A stretch of 64,000 nt of DNA from Psychrobacter celer (GTDB lineage: Bacteria; Pseudomonadota; Gammaproteobacteria; Pseudomonadales; Moraxellaceae), in the NCBI RefSeq assembly GCF_016107555.1, contig NZ_JABASU010000005.1, forward strand, positions 91,257-155,256. Direction: 5' to 3'. Of this stretch, positions 9,858 to 18,541 are shown in pieces (the stretch's first letter is position 1; the number at the start of each line of letters is the position of its first letter). The translations under genes and the position numbers were made by a program. Under the pieces are notes generated by a model. It worked only from the letters and a program-made list of their open reading frames with translations. It had not been told where the DNA came from and did no database searches.

Positions 9858-10292
9858 CTAGTATTCAGCATTGGCCAAATCTTCGCACAGCGCTCGGTTG
9901 TCTTGCTTAGAAAACCCCATCGTCCAGCTACGGATGCCTTGGAGAATTTGGCGATAGTCTTGCTGCGTTGATAGGTATTGAATCGCCGCTTTGGGGTCTT
10001 CTAGTGACGGCATCAGCTCGTGCAACTGCACGTTATAAGACTTATAAAAACGCTGTTTTTGCTTACCGTTTAGCATCGGCGGACAAATCTCTGAAAGCAC
10101 TTGCATCACAGCGATTTCATGCTTGGTGATGTTGATACCAGACATGTCTAAAGGAATGGTCGTCGCAGCATTGTTTGCCGCATAGGAGGCTTGAGACAGC
10201 ATGGCAACAGACGTTATCAGTCCTGCAAGACCTACCTTGGATGCGGTCTTCGCTAGCACAGAAGCTATAGATAATATCGATTGATTTTTCAT
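9858..10292 (-). CDS. Small secreted protein of Moraxellaceae type, function unknown
   Basis: 144 residues. The N-terminus has a Lys residue, a hydrophobic run (VGLAGLITSVAMLSQ) and an A-S-Y-A cleavage site near residue 38, so it should be exported to the periplasm. The mature part is about 106 residues, mainly helical. It has two Cys (EICPPML and RALCEDL) that could form a disulfide, and a conserved-looking block ITKHEIAVMQVLSEICPP. It reminds me of a small protein family found in Moraxella and Acinetobacter that has no known function; this is recollection, not a search. It is transcribed alone, with a gap of over 700 bp to dacC. Confidence 0.75.
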   Translation of the reverse strand: MKNQSILSIASVLAKTASKVGLAGLITSVAMLSQASYAANNAATTIPLDMSGINITKHEIAVMQVLSEICPPMLNGKQKQRFYKSYNVQLHELMPSLEDPKAAIQYLSTQQDYRQILQGIRSWTMGFSKQDNRALCEDLANAEY

Positions 10293-10934
10293 TCTGTATT
10301 ACACTCGCTTATCTTTATTTAATGGTCATATGTTAATGGGTAAAAAAACAAAAGTCACATAAAATATTGATTTATGTGTAGATATATTGTGAGCCAAAGC
10401 CATCTTGCAGCAACATATCAGCAGCATCGTCAGCTAAGTTACGTCCGCCTAAAAGTATAAGTTTGTATTGTAGTGCGTTGTTGCCTATTGTAACCTAATG
10501 GCAAGTTTTTGCTTATCATTTAATCTGTACTGTCGGTATGACGCTCTGCCATAAATAGTTCAGGATAAAGCTGTAAAGCCTTGAATACTGTAGGATGTGA
10601 GCCTTCATATTTGTATCTATTGCATCTATGGTTTGGTCTGCTATGTGTGCGTCAGTGTATGATTGGGGTATAATCGCCATTTATTTTTGCCCTTTTGCTT
10701 TTTTGCGCTTTTACTTACGATATCAGCAGGGCGCGCTGATGATCTTTACCATGGGTAGTGAGTTGGCACAATTTATAAGTATAAGGAAGAAGGTATCATT
10801 GGGCGATAAATTTTACCAATCAACCGTTTTCATGATGGCCTATCATCTAAGCAATGCTGCGCCGAGTATAGCAATATTATGACAAAAAGGCTGAAAAGCA
10901 GACAAACGGTCAAAGACAAAAACAACGAGCAAAT
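10293..10934. other. Intergenic region upstream of surE
   Basis: About 640 bp between divergent genes. It contains a TATAAT at 10669-10674 that could be a -10 element for surE. An 84-codon open frame at 10628-10882 starts without a ribosome-binding site, and I do not think it is a gene. No repeat was seen. Confidence 0.45.
10669..10674 (+). promoter_or_regulatory. Possible -10 element upstream of surE
   Basis: A perfect TATAAT occurs about 260 bp before the surE start, in TTGGGGTATAATCGCC. There is no good -35 hexamer at 16-18 bp, so this is only a candidate. Confidence 0.3.
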
Positions 10935-11831
10935 ATGAGATTTTTACTTAGCAATGATGATGGCGTACACGCGCCAGGACTATTGGCATTGGCTCAGGCA
11001 CTATCGACCATCGGTGAGGTAGTCGTCGTCGCCCCAAGCGAAGAGCAAAGTGGCTGCGCAAGCTCGCTTAGTGTCTCAAAGCCGCTGTATGCTCATCAGT
11101 TGCCGTCAGGTTTTGTCGCTGTCAATGGCTCTCCTGCCGACTGTATTTATCTGGCATTGCACGAGCTGTACCGTGATACGGACTTTGATTGTATCGTCAC
11201 CGGCATCAATTCAGGCGCCAATTTGGGACAAGATGTCTTGTTTTCTGGTACCTTTGGCGCGGCATTGACCGCTCAGATTTTTGGTATACCCGCGATTGCC
11301 ACTTCTTTGGTAGGCGGCGGTGTCAAAGGAAAAAAGACAGGCAAACGACGAGGGCAAGAGGATGCCAGTCACTATAAAGTGGCTGCTGAGGAGATTGCCA
11401 AGCTCATTCGTGAGACCGCCATTTTGTCGATGTGTAAAAGTTTGCCCTATCACGTATTAAACGTTAATATTCCTGATGTGCACAGTAGTGCTGAGATAAA
11501 AGGCCGAAAAATCACCACGCTTGGCCATGCTCAGATTGCGCGCCCCGTCCATCACATGGTGGATCCGCGCGGGCGAGATGCGTATTGGCTGTCGTTACGC
11601 AAACGCAAAAACGCCCACGCCGCATCAGTGCGAAATGATGAGGAGGGTGACGAAACGACCCGATTACCAGATCGTCAGGCGCTTAACCCCTTATACCAGC
11701 AAACCTATGAGGTGGCAGGTGTGATGAACGACGATAAAGCCGTGGCCGAAAACTATATCAGCCTATCGCCTGTGCGATTACACCATGCGCCAAAAGCTGC
11801 GTTAGAGACGTTGTCGAGTTTGGCCTTATGA
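10935..11831 (+). CDS. surE: 5'/3'-nucleotidase SurE
   Basis: Metal-dependent nucleotidase and exopolyphosphatase, linked to stationary-phase survival. 298 residues. Family hallmarks: RFLLSNDDGVHAPG with the metal-binding Asp8-Asp9, the SGCASSLSVSKPL loop, NGSPADC, and TGINSGANLGQDVLFSGTFGAA. SurE proteins are usually about 250 residues. The extra length comes mostly from a basic insert after GGGV (about residues 127-142, rich in Lys, Arg and Gly) and a charged loop around residues 218-245. The next gene is nlpD, which reproduces the surE-(pcm)-nlpD neighbourhood of E. coli without pcm and rpoS. Confidence 0.95.
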   Translation: MRFLLSNDDGVHAPGLLALAQALSTIGEVVVVAPSEEQSGCASSLSVSKPLYAHQLPSGFVAVNGSPADCIYLALHELYRDTDFDCIVTGINSGANLGQDVLFSGTFGAALTAQIFGIPAIATSLVGGGVKGKKTGKRRGQEDASHYKVAAEEIAKLIRETAILSMCKSLPYHVLNVNIPDVHSSAEIKGRKITTLGHAQIARPVHHMVDPRGRDAYWLSLRKRKNAHAASVRNDEEGDETTRLPDRQALNPLYQQTYEVAGVMNDDKAVAENYISLSPVRLHHAPKAALETLSSLAL

Positions 11832-11994
11832 AGATAATTGAGGCGATAAAGGCAGGAGTAATAGCACAAATCATAGACAGCTGAGGTCTGTGGCCATAGG
11901 ATAGATAACCCAAAAAGCATAATACGTATGAGTGGCACACAAACCACTCAATGAGACAAAAACTGATGAGTGAGAGAAAGAATAGGAACCTTGT

Positions 11995-12795
11995 ATGAAA
12001 AAGCTTAACACAGGATCGCACCTTGCAACGTCGGTGTTGATTGGTAGCATGGCCGCCGCTGCGCTAACGATGGTAGGCTGTGCCACCAAACCTACTTATC
12101 AGACAGCAAACCAAGCTGCGCCCAAGATCATCACCAACGCACAAGGGGTTCCTAACTACCATCTGGTCCAGCGCGGTGATACCGTCAGCCAAATCGCCGC
12201 CCGTTATCGCCTAAATTATCGTCAAATTGGCGCGATCAATGGCTTAGATAGCAAATACACCATCTATAGTGGCCAATGGCTAAAGCTCTGGCAAGGACAG
12301 CCAAATGCTGCCAATAACAATCGCTATAACGCGCCTGCTCAGACACGGCCACAGCCTACTTACAACCCACCTGTCACCAGTACACCTAATAACACCAGCC
12401 CTGTCTATGAAGTCACGGCAAACGCCACGTCAGGCTATGAGTACCCGAGCCACAACCAAGTGACACGTAACTTTGATGCGGCGGCTGGCACGATGGGCAT
12501 GTGGTTTGCTGGCAATATCGGCGACCCTGTACTGGCGAGCCAATCAGGGACAGTGCTATATGCAGGTAACGGTCTGCCTGAATATGGCAATCTGATCATG
12601 ATTCGTCATAGTGACAACTATATCACCGCCTACGCTCACAACAGCCAACTTTTGGTTAAAGAAGGGGACGCGGTGCAGCGAGGCCAACGTATTGCCAATA
12701 TGGGGAGTAGTGGCCAAACCAATCAAGTGGGCCTGGAGTTTCAAGTACGCTTAAATGGCAACCCTATTGATCCACGGGCAGTATTGGGACGCTAG
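11995..12795 (+). CDS. nlpD: NlpD-like LysM/degenerate M23 lipoprotein
   Basis: Envelope lipoprotein expected to bind peptidoglycan and activate amidases during cell separation. 266 residues. Lipobox LTMVGC ends the signal at about Cys29. A LysM domain spans about residues 54-100 (YHLVQRGDTVSQIAARYRL... YSGQWLKL). A Pro/Asn-rich linker follows, and then a C-terminal LytM (M23) domain. Two canonical zinc sites are changed: the HxxxD region reads NFDAAAGTMGMWF, and the second HxH is GLEFQVR, so hydrolase activity is unlikely. YAHNSQLLV is retained. Loss of ligands is the rule for NlpD, which acts through AmiC-type amidases. Position after surE supports the name. Confidence 0.9.
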   Translation: MKKLNTGSHLATSVLIGSMAAAALTMVGCATKPTYQTANQAAPKIITNAQGVPNYHLVQRGDTVSQIAARYRLNYRQIGAINGLDSKYTIYSGQWLKLWQGQPNAANNNRYNAPAQTRPQPTYNPPVTSTPNNTSPVYEVTANATSGYEYPSHNQVTRNFDAAAGTMGMWFAGNIGDPVLASQSGTVLYAGNGLPEYGNLIMIRHSDNYITAYAHNSQLLVKEGDAVQRGQRIANMGSSGQTNQVGLEFQVRLNGNPIDPRAVLGR

Positions 12796-13014
12796 TCTTT
12801 GTCAGTGCCATGATTGATTGTGCAGCACGGCCTAGCATTGCTGCTCTACCGCTGCTGGTTTTTATTTGCTAAGTTATCCCAAGTCCTAAAAAGATGATAA
12901 ACGACTGATGAGCGATATGTTGATGAGTGGTATATAGTTACTCTATGCTCATTACTCTGATTTTTGGCAACGGTATGGCTTACCGATAGTACTTATTCAC
13001 ACCTGAGACTTCTT

Positions 13015-14319
13015 ATGATTTTAAAAAAACACTATATTGCTCTTTTCCCAGCGCTAGTCATGGTGGGCTGTACCAGCCAACAAGCGATGCAAAAACCTAG
13101 CAAACCTGTGCGTCAGGCTAACGTGCAAATTACTCAAACTCAGACCATTCAAGTCAAGCCGACCCCCAAGCCTGCTGTCAAACCCCAGCCAGTCGCAAAA
13201 CCAAGCTATGGCAGTTTTTCTGACTGGAAGTCGGATTTTTCTATGCGCGCCATGGCGTCAGGTTATGATGCACAGACCATTCGCCGCCTGCTAGATTTGG
13301 CGTATCTCAATCAGCAAGTCATCTCTTTAGACTCAGGGCAGCCTGAGTTTTCTAAAATGCCGTGGGAGTATGTGGATTCGGCGGTATCAGACGGCAGAGT
13401 CAGCACAGGTAAGCGTAAGTTTGCAGAGCAGCGGGCGTTTTTGTCCCAGTTACAGTCGCAGTATGGCGTCAATGCCGAAATCATCGCGGCAATATGGGGG
13501 ATGGAGTCTTCGTATGGCGCGGTGACGGGCAACAGTAGCATTCCAAGCTCGCTTGCCAGCCTTGCCTATGACGGTCGTCGCCAAGAGTTTGCCGAAACTC
13601 AGTTGTTGTCGCTTGCTTCGTTATTGCAGCGCGGCGATGTGTCATGGTCACAGCTTGATGGCTCTTGGGCGGGCGGCATGGGGCAAACCCAATTCATCCC
13701 TGATACTTGGCTCAAACAAGGGGTAGATGGCGATGGTGATGGTCACCGCAACCCTTGGGCAACGGGAGATGCATTGGCGTCTACTGCCAATTATCTGAGT
13801 AACTCAGGCTGGGTACGCGGCTTAGCGCCTTTTTATGAAGTGAGGATTCCTGCATCTTTTGATTATGCCGTTGTTGGCAGTAAACAGTCGGCGGCCAGAT
13901 GGGCGGCGCTTGGTATCGATACCATCGATGATGTGTCTTTGGATGCCAATACTCAGATGGAGTTGTGGCTACCGGCTGGCAAAGATGGTCCTGCACTGCT
14001 GCTCAGTCCCAATTTTGATGTGATCAAAGTCTATAATAATTCATCAAGCTATGCCCTAGGGGTCAGCTTGTTGGGCAAAGCGCTGGCAGGGCAAGGCGGT
14101 CTATATAAATCATGGCCACGTTATGAGCGCCCATTATCGACTGTGCAAGTACGCAATCTCCAGCAGCGTCTGACCAGCATGGGTTACGATACCAAAGGTG
14201 CTGACGGTATCGTAGGCACCAATACGCGTAGGGCGTTTCAGCGTTGGCAAGCAGATAATGGCCAGACGCCAGATGGCTTTATTACTCAGCGCAGTGCTGC
14301 AAGCCTAGCCTCATGGTGA
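13015..14319 (+). CDS. mltB: Membrane-bound lytic murein transglycosylase B family
   Basis: Cleaves the glycan strands of peptidoglycan to 1,6-anhydro ends. 434 residues from the ATG at 13015, which gives a clean lipoprotein signal (HYIALFPALVMVGC). The open frame extends upstream to a TTG at 12964 but that start is unlikely. A Pro/Lys-rich spacer (about residues 30-65) leads into the SLT_2 catalytic domain. Its catalytic Glu is in IIAAIWGMESSYGAVTG, and the fold signature GSWAGGMGQTQFIPDTW follows. The C-terminus is a peptidoglycan-binding domain (VRNLQQRLTSMGYDTKG... GIVGTNTRRAFQRWQ). The presence of that domain is closer to the larger MltB-like proteins than to E. coli MltB, so the exact paralogue is unsure. 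Confidence 0.9.
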   Translation: MILKKHYIALFPALVMVGCTSQQAMQKPSKPVRQANVQITQTQTIQVKPTPKPAVKPQPVAKPSYGSFSDWKSDFSMRAMASGYDAQTIRRLLDLAYLNQQVISLDSGQPEFSKMPWEYVDSAVSDGRVSTGKRKFAEQRAFLSQLQSQYGVNAEIIAAIWGMESSYGAVTGNSSIPSSLASLAYDGRRQEFAETQLLSLASLLQRGDVSWSQLDGSWAGGMGQTQFIPDTWLKQGVDGDGDGHRNPWATGDALASTANYLSNSGWVRGLAPFYEVRIPASFDYAVVGSKQSAARWAALGIDTIDDVSLDANTQMELWLPAGKDGPALLLSPNFDVIKVYNNSSSYALGVSLLGKALAGQGGLYKSWPRYERPLSTVQVRNLQQRLTSMGYDTKGADGIVGTNTRRAFQRWQADNGQTPDGFITQRSAASLASW

Positions 14320-14434
14320 GCTAGGCTGTTAAACTGGCTGTGTCATCTGGTTGGCTATTAATATTAAGCTGTTAAAGAAGGCATTTTGCTCACGTTCTTG
14401 CTAGGCTCTACAGTAAGCCGTTAACAACTACAAC

Positions 14435-14462
14435 AAAAAGCACCTTATTAGGTGCTTTTTTT
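14435..14462 (+). terminator. Rho-independent terminator after the transglycosylase gene
   Basis: AAAAAGCACCT and AGGTGCTTTTTTT form an 11-bp stem with a TATT loop and a run of seven T. It is about 115 bp after the stop codon and separates this gene from the molybdenum cluster. Confidence 0.9.
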
Positions 14463-14569
14463 GCGCTAGTCTAGGATTGCTATATCAGTTATAGTCAATC
14501 TGATACGCGAGAAAAATAGCTGCTCATTGAGCGATTTAATAGCCGTCAAAAAAAGAAGAGTACCCTTTT

Positions 14570-15874
14570 ATGATTACCATGGAAGCCTTGCAATTAGCGA
14601 TAAAAGCGCGCGTAGAAGATTACAATAATAATGATTTTTCTCTAAGGCAAAGAGCTATTAGGACGTGCGCTTTGCAAGACAGCGGCAATCAAATACTGGC
14701 GCAAGATATCGCCTCGCCTTTTGATATACCCAGACAAAACCTATCGTCGATGGATGGTTATGCTATCGCGCAAGGCAGCGAACTATCGGCAGATAGCACT
14801 ATCGAGATCATCGGTGAGTCACAAGCGGGCAGCGCTTATACAGATCGGCTTGTAGCAGGGCAGGGCGTACGGATTTTTACAGGGGCGGTGGTGCCTGATA
14901 GCTGCGATACTGTCATCATGCAAGAAAACACCAACTTTGCAAAAATAAAAGACACAATCGACAAAGCAAAGCCTTATCGGGTAACACTGACCCAAGCGGC
15001 CAAAGTGGATAGCAATATTCGCCGGCAAGGCGAAGAGATAGAGGCAGGTGAAGCGGTGTTGACAGTCGGTAAGCGCATAAACCCTGCTGATATTAGCCTA
15101 CTTGCAAGCTTAGGTATCAGCCAAGTCAGCGTCTTTGCGCCGCTTATCGTCGGGCTACTGGCAACGGGCGATGAGCTGGTGGCTGTCGGTGATGAGCTGG
15201 CAAGTCTAGCGCAAATATACAACTCCAACACCCCAACGTTAAAGACTTTGCTGGCTGGTTTGCCGATTACCATTCGCGACTACGGCATTATCCCTGATGA
15301 TTTGGATAAGACCACGACTGCTATTAATGAGGCTATGCAAGACTGTGATGTGCTAATCTCGACCGCTGGCGTGTCGGTGGGTGATTATGATTTTTTGACT
15401 ACCGTCATCGAGCAGCTTGGGCAAATTAACCATTACAAAGTGGCAATGAAGCCTGGTAAGCCTTTTGTGTTTGGGGAGCTGGCTAAAGATTTGGATAAAC
15501 CAGTACTGTACTTTGGCTTACCTGGTAACCCCTTATCGACAGTCGTTGGTACGCTACAGTTTGTGCTACCGGCACTATGGCAATTATCAGGCGCGCGCGT
15601 ATCTGAGCAGCCGATGCAAATACATATCAACGCTAAACTAACAAACGACATCAAAAAATCAGTCGGTCGCAAAGATTTTCAGCGCGGCGTATTGATGCAA
15701 AACGCTACAGGCGAGTATGAAGTGGAGTGTTTTGCCAGGCAGCAGTCGCATAGAATCAAACAGCTTAGCCTCGCCAACTGCTTTGTCGTGTTGGACAAAG
15801 ACAGTGGTGATGTCGCAGCAGGTAGTAGAGTCACGGTGCAACCTTTTCCTTGGCTCCATCAGACGAATAGATGA
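14570..15874 (+). CDS. moeA: Molybdopterin molybdenumtransferase MoeA
   Basis: Inserts molybdenum into adenylylated molybdopterin, the last common step of cofactor synthesis. 434 residues. Motifs in order: LSSMDGYAIAQGSEL, RIFTGAVVPDSCDTVIMQEN, the GLLATGDELV segment opening the MogA-like domain, NSNTPTL, ISTAGVSVGDYDF (the nucleotide-binding loop), KPGKPFVFG and FGLPGNPLSTVV. The C-terminal beta domain ends in SGDVAAGSRVTVQPFPW. All regions expected in MoeA are there. A second ATG three codons in (14579) is also possible. It begins the molybdenum cluster; a 241-bp gap separates it from moaB. Confidence 0.95.
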   Translation: MITMEALQLAIKARVEDYNNNDFSLRQRAIRTCALQDSGNQILAQDIASPFDIPRQNLSSMDGYAIAQGSELSADSTIEIIGESQAGSAYTDRLVAGQGVRIFTGAVVPDSCDTVIMQENTNFAKIKDTIDKAKPYRVTLTQAAKVDSNIRRQGEEIEAGEAVLTVGKRINPADISLLASLGISQVSVFAPLIVGLLATGDELVAVGDELASLAQIYNSNTPTLKTLLAGLPITIRDYGIIPDDLDKTTTAINEAMQDCDVLISTAGVSVGDYDFLTTVIEQLGQINHYKVAMKPGKPFVFGELAKDLDKPVLYFGLPGNPLSTVVGTLQFVLPALWQLSGARVSEQPMQIHINAKLTNDIKKSVGRKDFQRGVLMQNATGEYEVECFARQQSHRIKQLSLANCFVVLDKDSGDVAAGSRVTVQPFPWLHQTNR

Positions 15875-16115
15875 GACGTATAAATCGTAATTGGCAGTAA
15901 ATTATGAATGATGACAAGCTTAGCATCGGCCGTGCTCAACCGACTATATCAAAGACCGACCCGTTACTTATCGCTTTATAGAATTTATGCAGACAAGCGA
16001 CAACAGCGATCTGTTTTTTGCCCAGCATGCGCATTCGGATAGTATTATCGATTATCGGTGGGTAGGTCAGTTGTCACTTTTTTGATTATTTAAATCTGTA
16101 TGTGAAGGAGTTTTT

Positions 16116-16655
16116 ATGAGTAAGCCTGCCACCCATTTTATACCGCTTAATATTGCTATTTTAACGGTTTCTGACAGTCGTACGCTGGCAGAAGATACTT
16201 CGGGTCAGTACCTAGCAGGCAGCCTGACCGAGGCAGGTCATAACTTGGCTGATCGCAAGCTCATTAGCGATGATATTTATCAGATACGAGCAGTGATTAG
16301 CGGCTGGATTGCCGATCCAAACGTGCATGCGGTGATTACCACGGGCGGTACGGGGTTTTTTATCAGAGATAGCATGCCAGAGGCGGTGAAGGTCTTATTT
16401 GATAAATCGATCGATGGTTTTGGTGAGATGTTCCGCCTGATCTCAAAAGAGGAGATTGGCATGTCTACGGTGCAGTCGCGCGCCGTTGCAGGCATGGCAA
16501 ATCATACCGGTATTTTTTGTTTGCCAGGCTCATCGGGCGCGTGCCGTACAGGGTGGGAGAGTATCTTGAAAGAGCAGCTCGATAGCCGTACGCGTCCGTG
16601 CAACTTTGTACCGCATTTTATGGCACAAAACCCGACTCATAATTCACATGACTGA
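16116..16655 (+). CDS. moaB: Molybdenum cofactor biosynthesis protein MoaB
   Basis: 179 residues, MogA/MoaB fold. It probably adenylylates molybdopterin ahead of MoeA. Seen: NIAILTVSDSRTLAEDTSGQ at the N-terminus, the nucleotide-binding ITTGGTGFFIRDSMPEAV, a GFGEMFRLISKEEIGMSTVQS block and the closing LPGSSGACRTGWESIL with CNFVPHF. These are the MoaB rather than MogA versions of the motifs. A GAAGGAG ribosome-binding site lies eight bases before the ATG. The stop overlaps the mobA start by eight bases, so the two are co-translated. Confidence 0.95.
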   Translation: MSKPATHFIPLNIAILTVSDSRTLAEDTSGQYLAGSLTEAGHNLADRKLISDDIYQIRAVISGWIADPNVHAVITTGGTGFFIRDSMPEAVKVLFDKSIDGFGEMFRLISKEEIGMSTVQSRAVAGMANHTGIFCLPGSSGACRTGWESILKEQLDSRTRPCNFVPHFMAQNPTHNSHD

Positions 16656-17424
16656 CGTTATAAAAGACTCGGCTCATTTGGCAGGCGTGGTCATTTTGGC
16701 AGGCGGCGCGTCTACACGGATGGGCGCGGCAAAAGCCCAGCTTAGATTGCCGACAGGTGAGCGTCTGCTGGATTATCACGTCAGACACACGCTGAATTTG
16801 GCTACGTTTGATACTGGTAATAATAAAGATATCCCTATTATGATTGCTGATAATGGTCGCGGATTTGACGTTGATTCAGCACTCAAATCTAGCCAGCCGC
16901 AAGCCGCTATCATGCACATTGCTGATTATACTAGCGCTGATAGTCAAGATAAAAACCAAAATGAGAAGATTAATAAAAAGATTGATGATAATATCAAGAC
17001 GGGCGGGGCATTGGTCGCTATCGAGTCGGCTTTGCAAACGGTAATAAAGTCTCAATCATTAAATGCGTTAACAGAAAATCAGTCATTATGGTTATTGGTG
17101 ATTAGCTGTGACAGCTTGATACCAGCCATCGACTTATGGCAAAAGTTGCAGCCGATAGCGACTCAAATAACCAAAAACCAAGCAGCTGATAAAAAGGTGA
17201 TTTGCTTAGCTGATGACAGTCACTTATATCCGTTGTTAGGGCTTTATCGATTAAGCCTTGAGCCTGATTTAAAGGCCTATATCGATAATGGCGCGCGGCG
17301 AGTTATGCCCTTTATCACACCTTATTTACAAGCGGCATCTTTTCCAAACAGTTGGCAGTATTTGACCAACTTTAATACGCCTACAGACTTTGAGCGCGCC
17401 TGCCACTCGCTAAGTACTCTATAG
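16648..17424 (+). CDS. mobA: Molybdenum cofactor guanylyltransferase MobA
   Basis: Adds GMP to molybdenum-molybdopterin to make the bis-MGD cofactor. 258 residues from the ATG at 16648, which overlaps the moaB stop codon in another frame (CATGACTGA). The nucleotide-binding signature VVILAGGASTRMGAAKAQL is at the N-terminus, followed by LLDYHVRH, a GGALVAIESAL segment and the metal-site region LLVISCDSLIPAI, where most MobA proteins have CD-x-P. It ends with a typical NFNTPTDFERA. A Lys/Asn/Asp-rich insert (about residues 95-115) makes it longer than E. coli MobA (194 residues). MobA is likely but this fold is shared with other nucleotidyltransferases; the cluster decides the call. Confidence 0.88.
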   Translation: MTDVIKDSAHLAGVVILAGGASTRMGAAKAQLRLPTGERLLDYHVRHTLNLATFDTGNNKDIPIMIADNGRGFDVDSALKSSQPQAAIMHIADYTSADSQDKNQNEKINKKIDDNIKTGGALVAIESALQTVIKSQSLNALTENQSLWLLVISCDSLIPAIDLWQKLQPIATQITKNQAADKKVICLADDSHLYPLLGLYRLSLEPDLKAYIDNGARRVMPFITPYLQAASFPNSWQYLTNFNTPTDFERACHSLSTL

Positions 17425-17505
17425 CGTGGTATTTATCACCCCAGTCGCAGGCGGCTAGGCAAGGGGGTAGAGATAGTAAGTAGAAACCATGAGTAGAGAT
17501 AACAT

Positions 17506-17691
17506 ATGACAGACAACGTCCACAGCCATTCTATGACCATCAAACACAGCGTTGATGAGGTCTATACCCATCGTTATCCCGCGTATGATGCCTGCCGCTG
17601 GATACTCGATGCCATTAAGGCTGATATTCCTGTATGGAAGCAAGAGTATTACAAGGATGCGCCCTCTAAATGGCTGAGCAACAATGGTTAA
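17506..17691 (+). pseudogene. moaE: C-terminal fragment of molybdopterin synthase large subunit MoaE
   Basis: 61 codons. Residues from about 22 to 50 (THRYPAYDACRWILDAIK, then PVWKQEYYKD) match the C-terminal end of MoaE proteins, which read PHR-x-x-A-F-x-A-C-R-x-x-I-D-x-L-K-x-x-x-P-I-W-K-K-E. The two functionally important lysines of MoaE, in the LK and WK positions, are preserved. The N-terminal two thirds of MoaE (normally about 150 residues) is absent, and there are only 81 bp between the mobA stop and this ATG, so the missing part is deleted rather than frameshifted. The stop TAA overlaps the modA start by eight bases, so the remnant may still be translated and may couple ribosomes to modA. 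It is either a pseudogene or a retained leader peptide. Confidence 0.7.
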
Positions 17692-18499
17692 AGTAGCCGT
17701 TTTATGTGGTGCGCTATTGGCCTTAAGTGCTTGTACGTCAAAGAGTGCTACCGATACCTCTACTGATAATGAATCTAAGCAATTGCAGACGCTACGTATC
17801 GCCGCCGCCGCCAATTTATCGGATGTACTGCCTGAGGTTATTGATGGCTATCAAACCGCTAATAAGCTGTCCAAGGACAATATAGAAGTCACGTATGCCT
17901 CATCTGGCAAGTTGTATGCGCAAATAATAGCAGGCGCGCCTTATGATATGTTTTTATCAGCCAATCAAGAGTTCCCTGCTAAGCTTGCTGATAAGATTCC
18001 CAAAGATAGTACGACGCATCAACCTTTTACCTATACGCAAGGTCAGCTGGCACTATATAGCGTCAACAAACCTTTGGATGAATTTGGTCCAAAAGCGCTG
18101 AGTGATATGTTGATAAGCGACAGCAGTAGCAAGATTGCTATCGCCAGTCCTGAGCTTGCACCTTATGGCGCGTCGGCACAGTCTTACTTGCAGGCGCAAA
18201 AGTTATATGACCCTTTAGTGCAGCAAAAACGCATAATACAAGCAGAAAACATCGGGCAAGCCTTTCAATATGCGTATACAGGCAGTGTCGATTATGGCTT
18301 TGTCGCGCAATCACAAATTAGCGCTATCAATGCGAAACCTGAGCAATTTATTACCTTAGCGCCTGAGTCTTATCCGGCTATTTTGCAAGATGGTATTATC
18401 ATTAGTGATAAACCTGCTACCATAGATTTTACGAACTATTTGCGTTCAGCCGAGGGGCAGCGATACTTCTTACAAGCAGGGTATTTAACCGTGCAATAG
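17684..18499 (+). CDS. modA: Molybdate-binding lipoprotein ModA
   Basis: Periplasmic substrate-binding component of the molybdate ABC importer. 271 residues. A very short signal (VAVLCGALLALSAC) ends in a lipobox at Cys16, so the protein is lipid-anchored rather than free as in E. coli. After a Ser/Thr-rich linker the mature domain has the ModA pattern: LRIAAAANLSDVLPEV (first anion-binding loop), YASSGKLYAQIIAGAPYDMFLSAN, KIAIASPELAPYGASAQ, GSVDYGFVAQSQ and the end region FTNYLRSAEGQRYFLQAGY. The ATG at 17684 lies inside the end of the moaE fragment, giving an eight-base overlap. modB follows after 42 bp. Confidence 0.94.
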   Translation: MVKVAVLCGALLALSACTSKSATDTSTDNESKQLQTLRIAAAANLSDVLPEVIDGYQTANKLSKDNIEVTYASSGKLYAQIIAGAPYDMFLSANQEFPAKLADKIPKDSTTHQPFTYTQGQLALYSVNKPLDEFGPKALSDMLISDSSSKIAIASPELAPYGASAQSYLQAQKLYDPLVQQKRIIQAENIGQAFQYAYTGSVDYGFVAQSQISAINAKPEQFITLAPESYPAILQDGIIISDKPATIDFTNYLRSAEGQRYFLQAGYLTVQ

Positions 18500-18541
18500 C
18501 AATCTCTTAGATACAATAAACCTTTGTGAATACAATGAGCC

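Noticed and set aside
10628..10882. 84-codon frame upstream of surE
   Set aside because: No ribosome-binding site, composition unlike neighbouring proteins, and it covers the likely surE promoter.
14490..14507. TATAGTCAATCTGATA, similar to the ends of the TATAG repeats
   Set aside because: Only about 16 bp match and no core palindrome is nearby, so it may be chance or a very decayed end.
15904..16084. Two very short frames (25 and 32 codons) between moeA and moaB that might be gene debris
   Set aside because: No match to any molybdenum-cofactor protein that I can recognise, and too short to judge.
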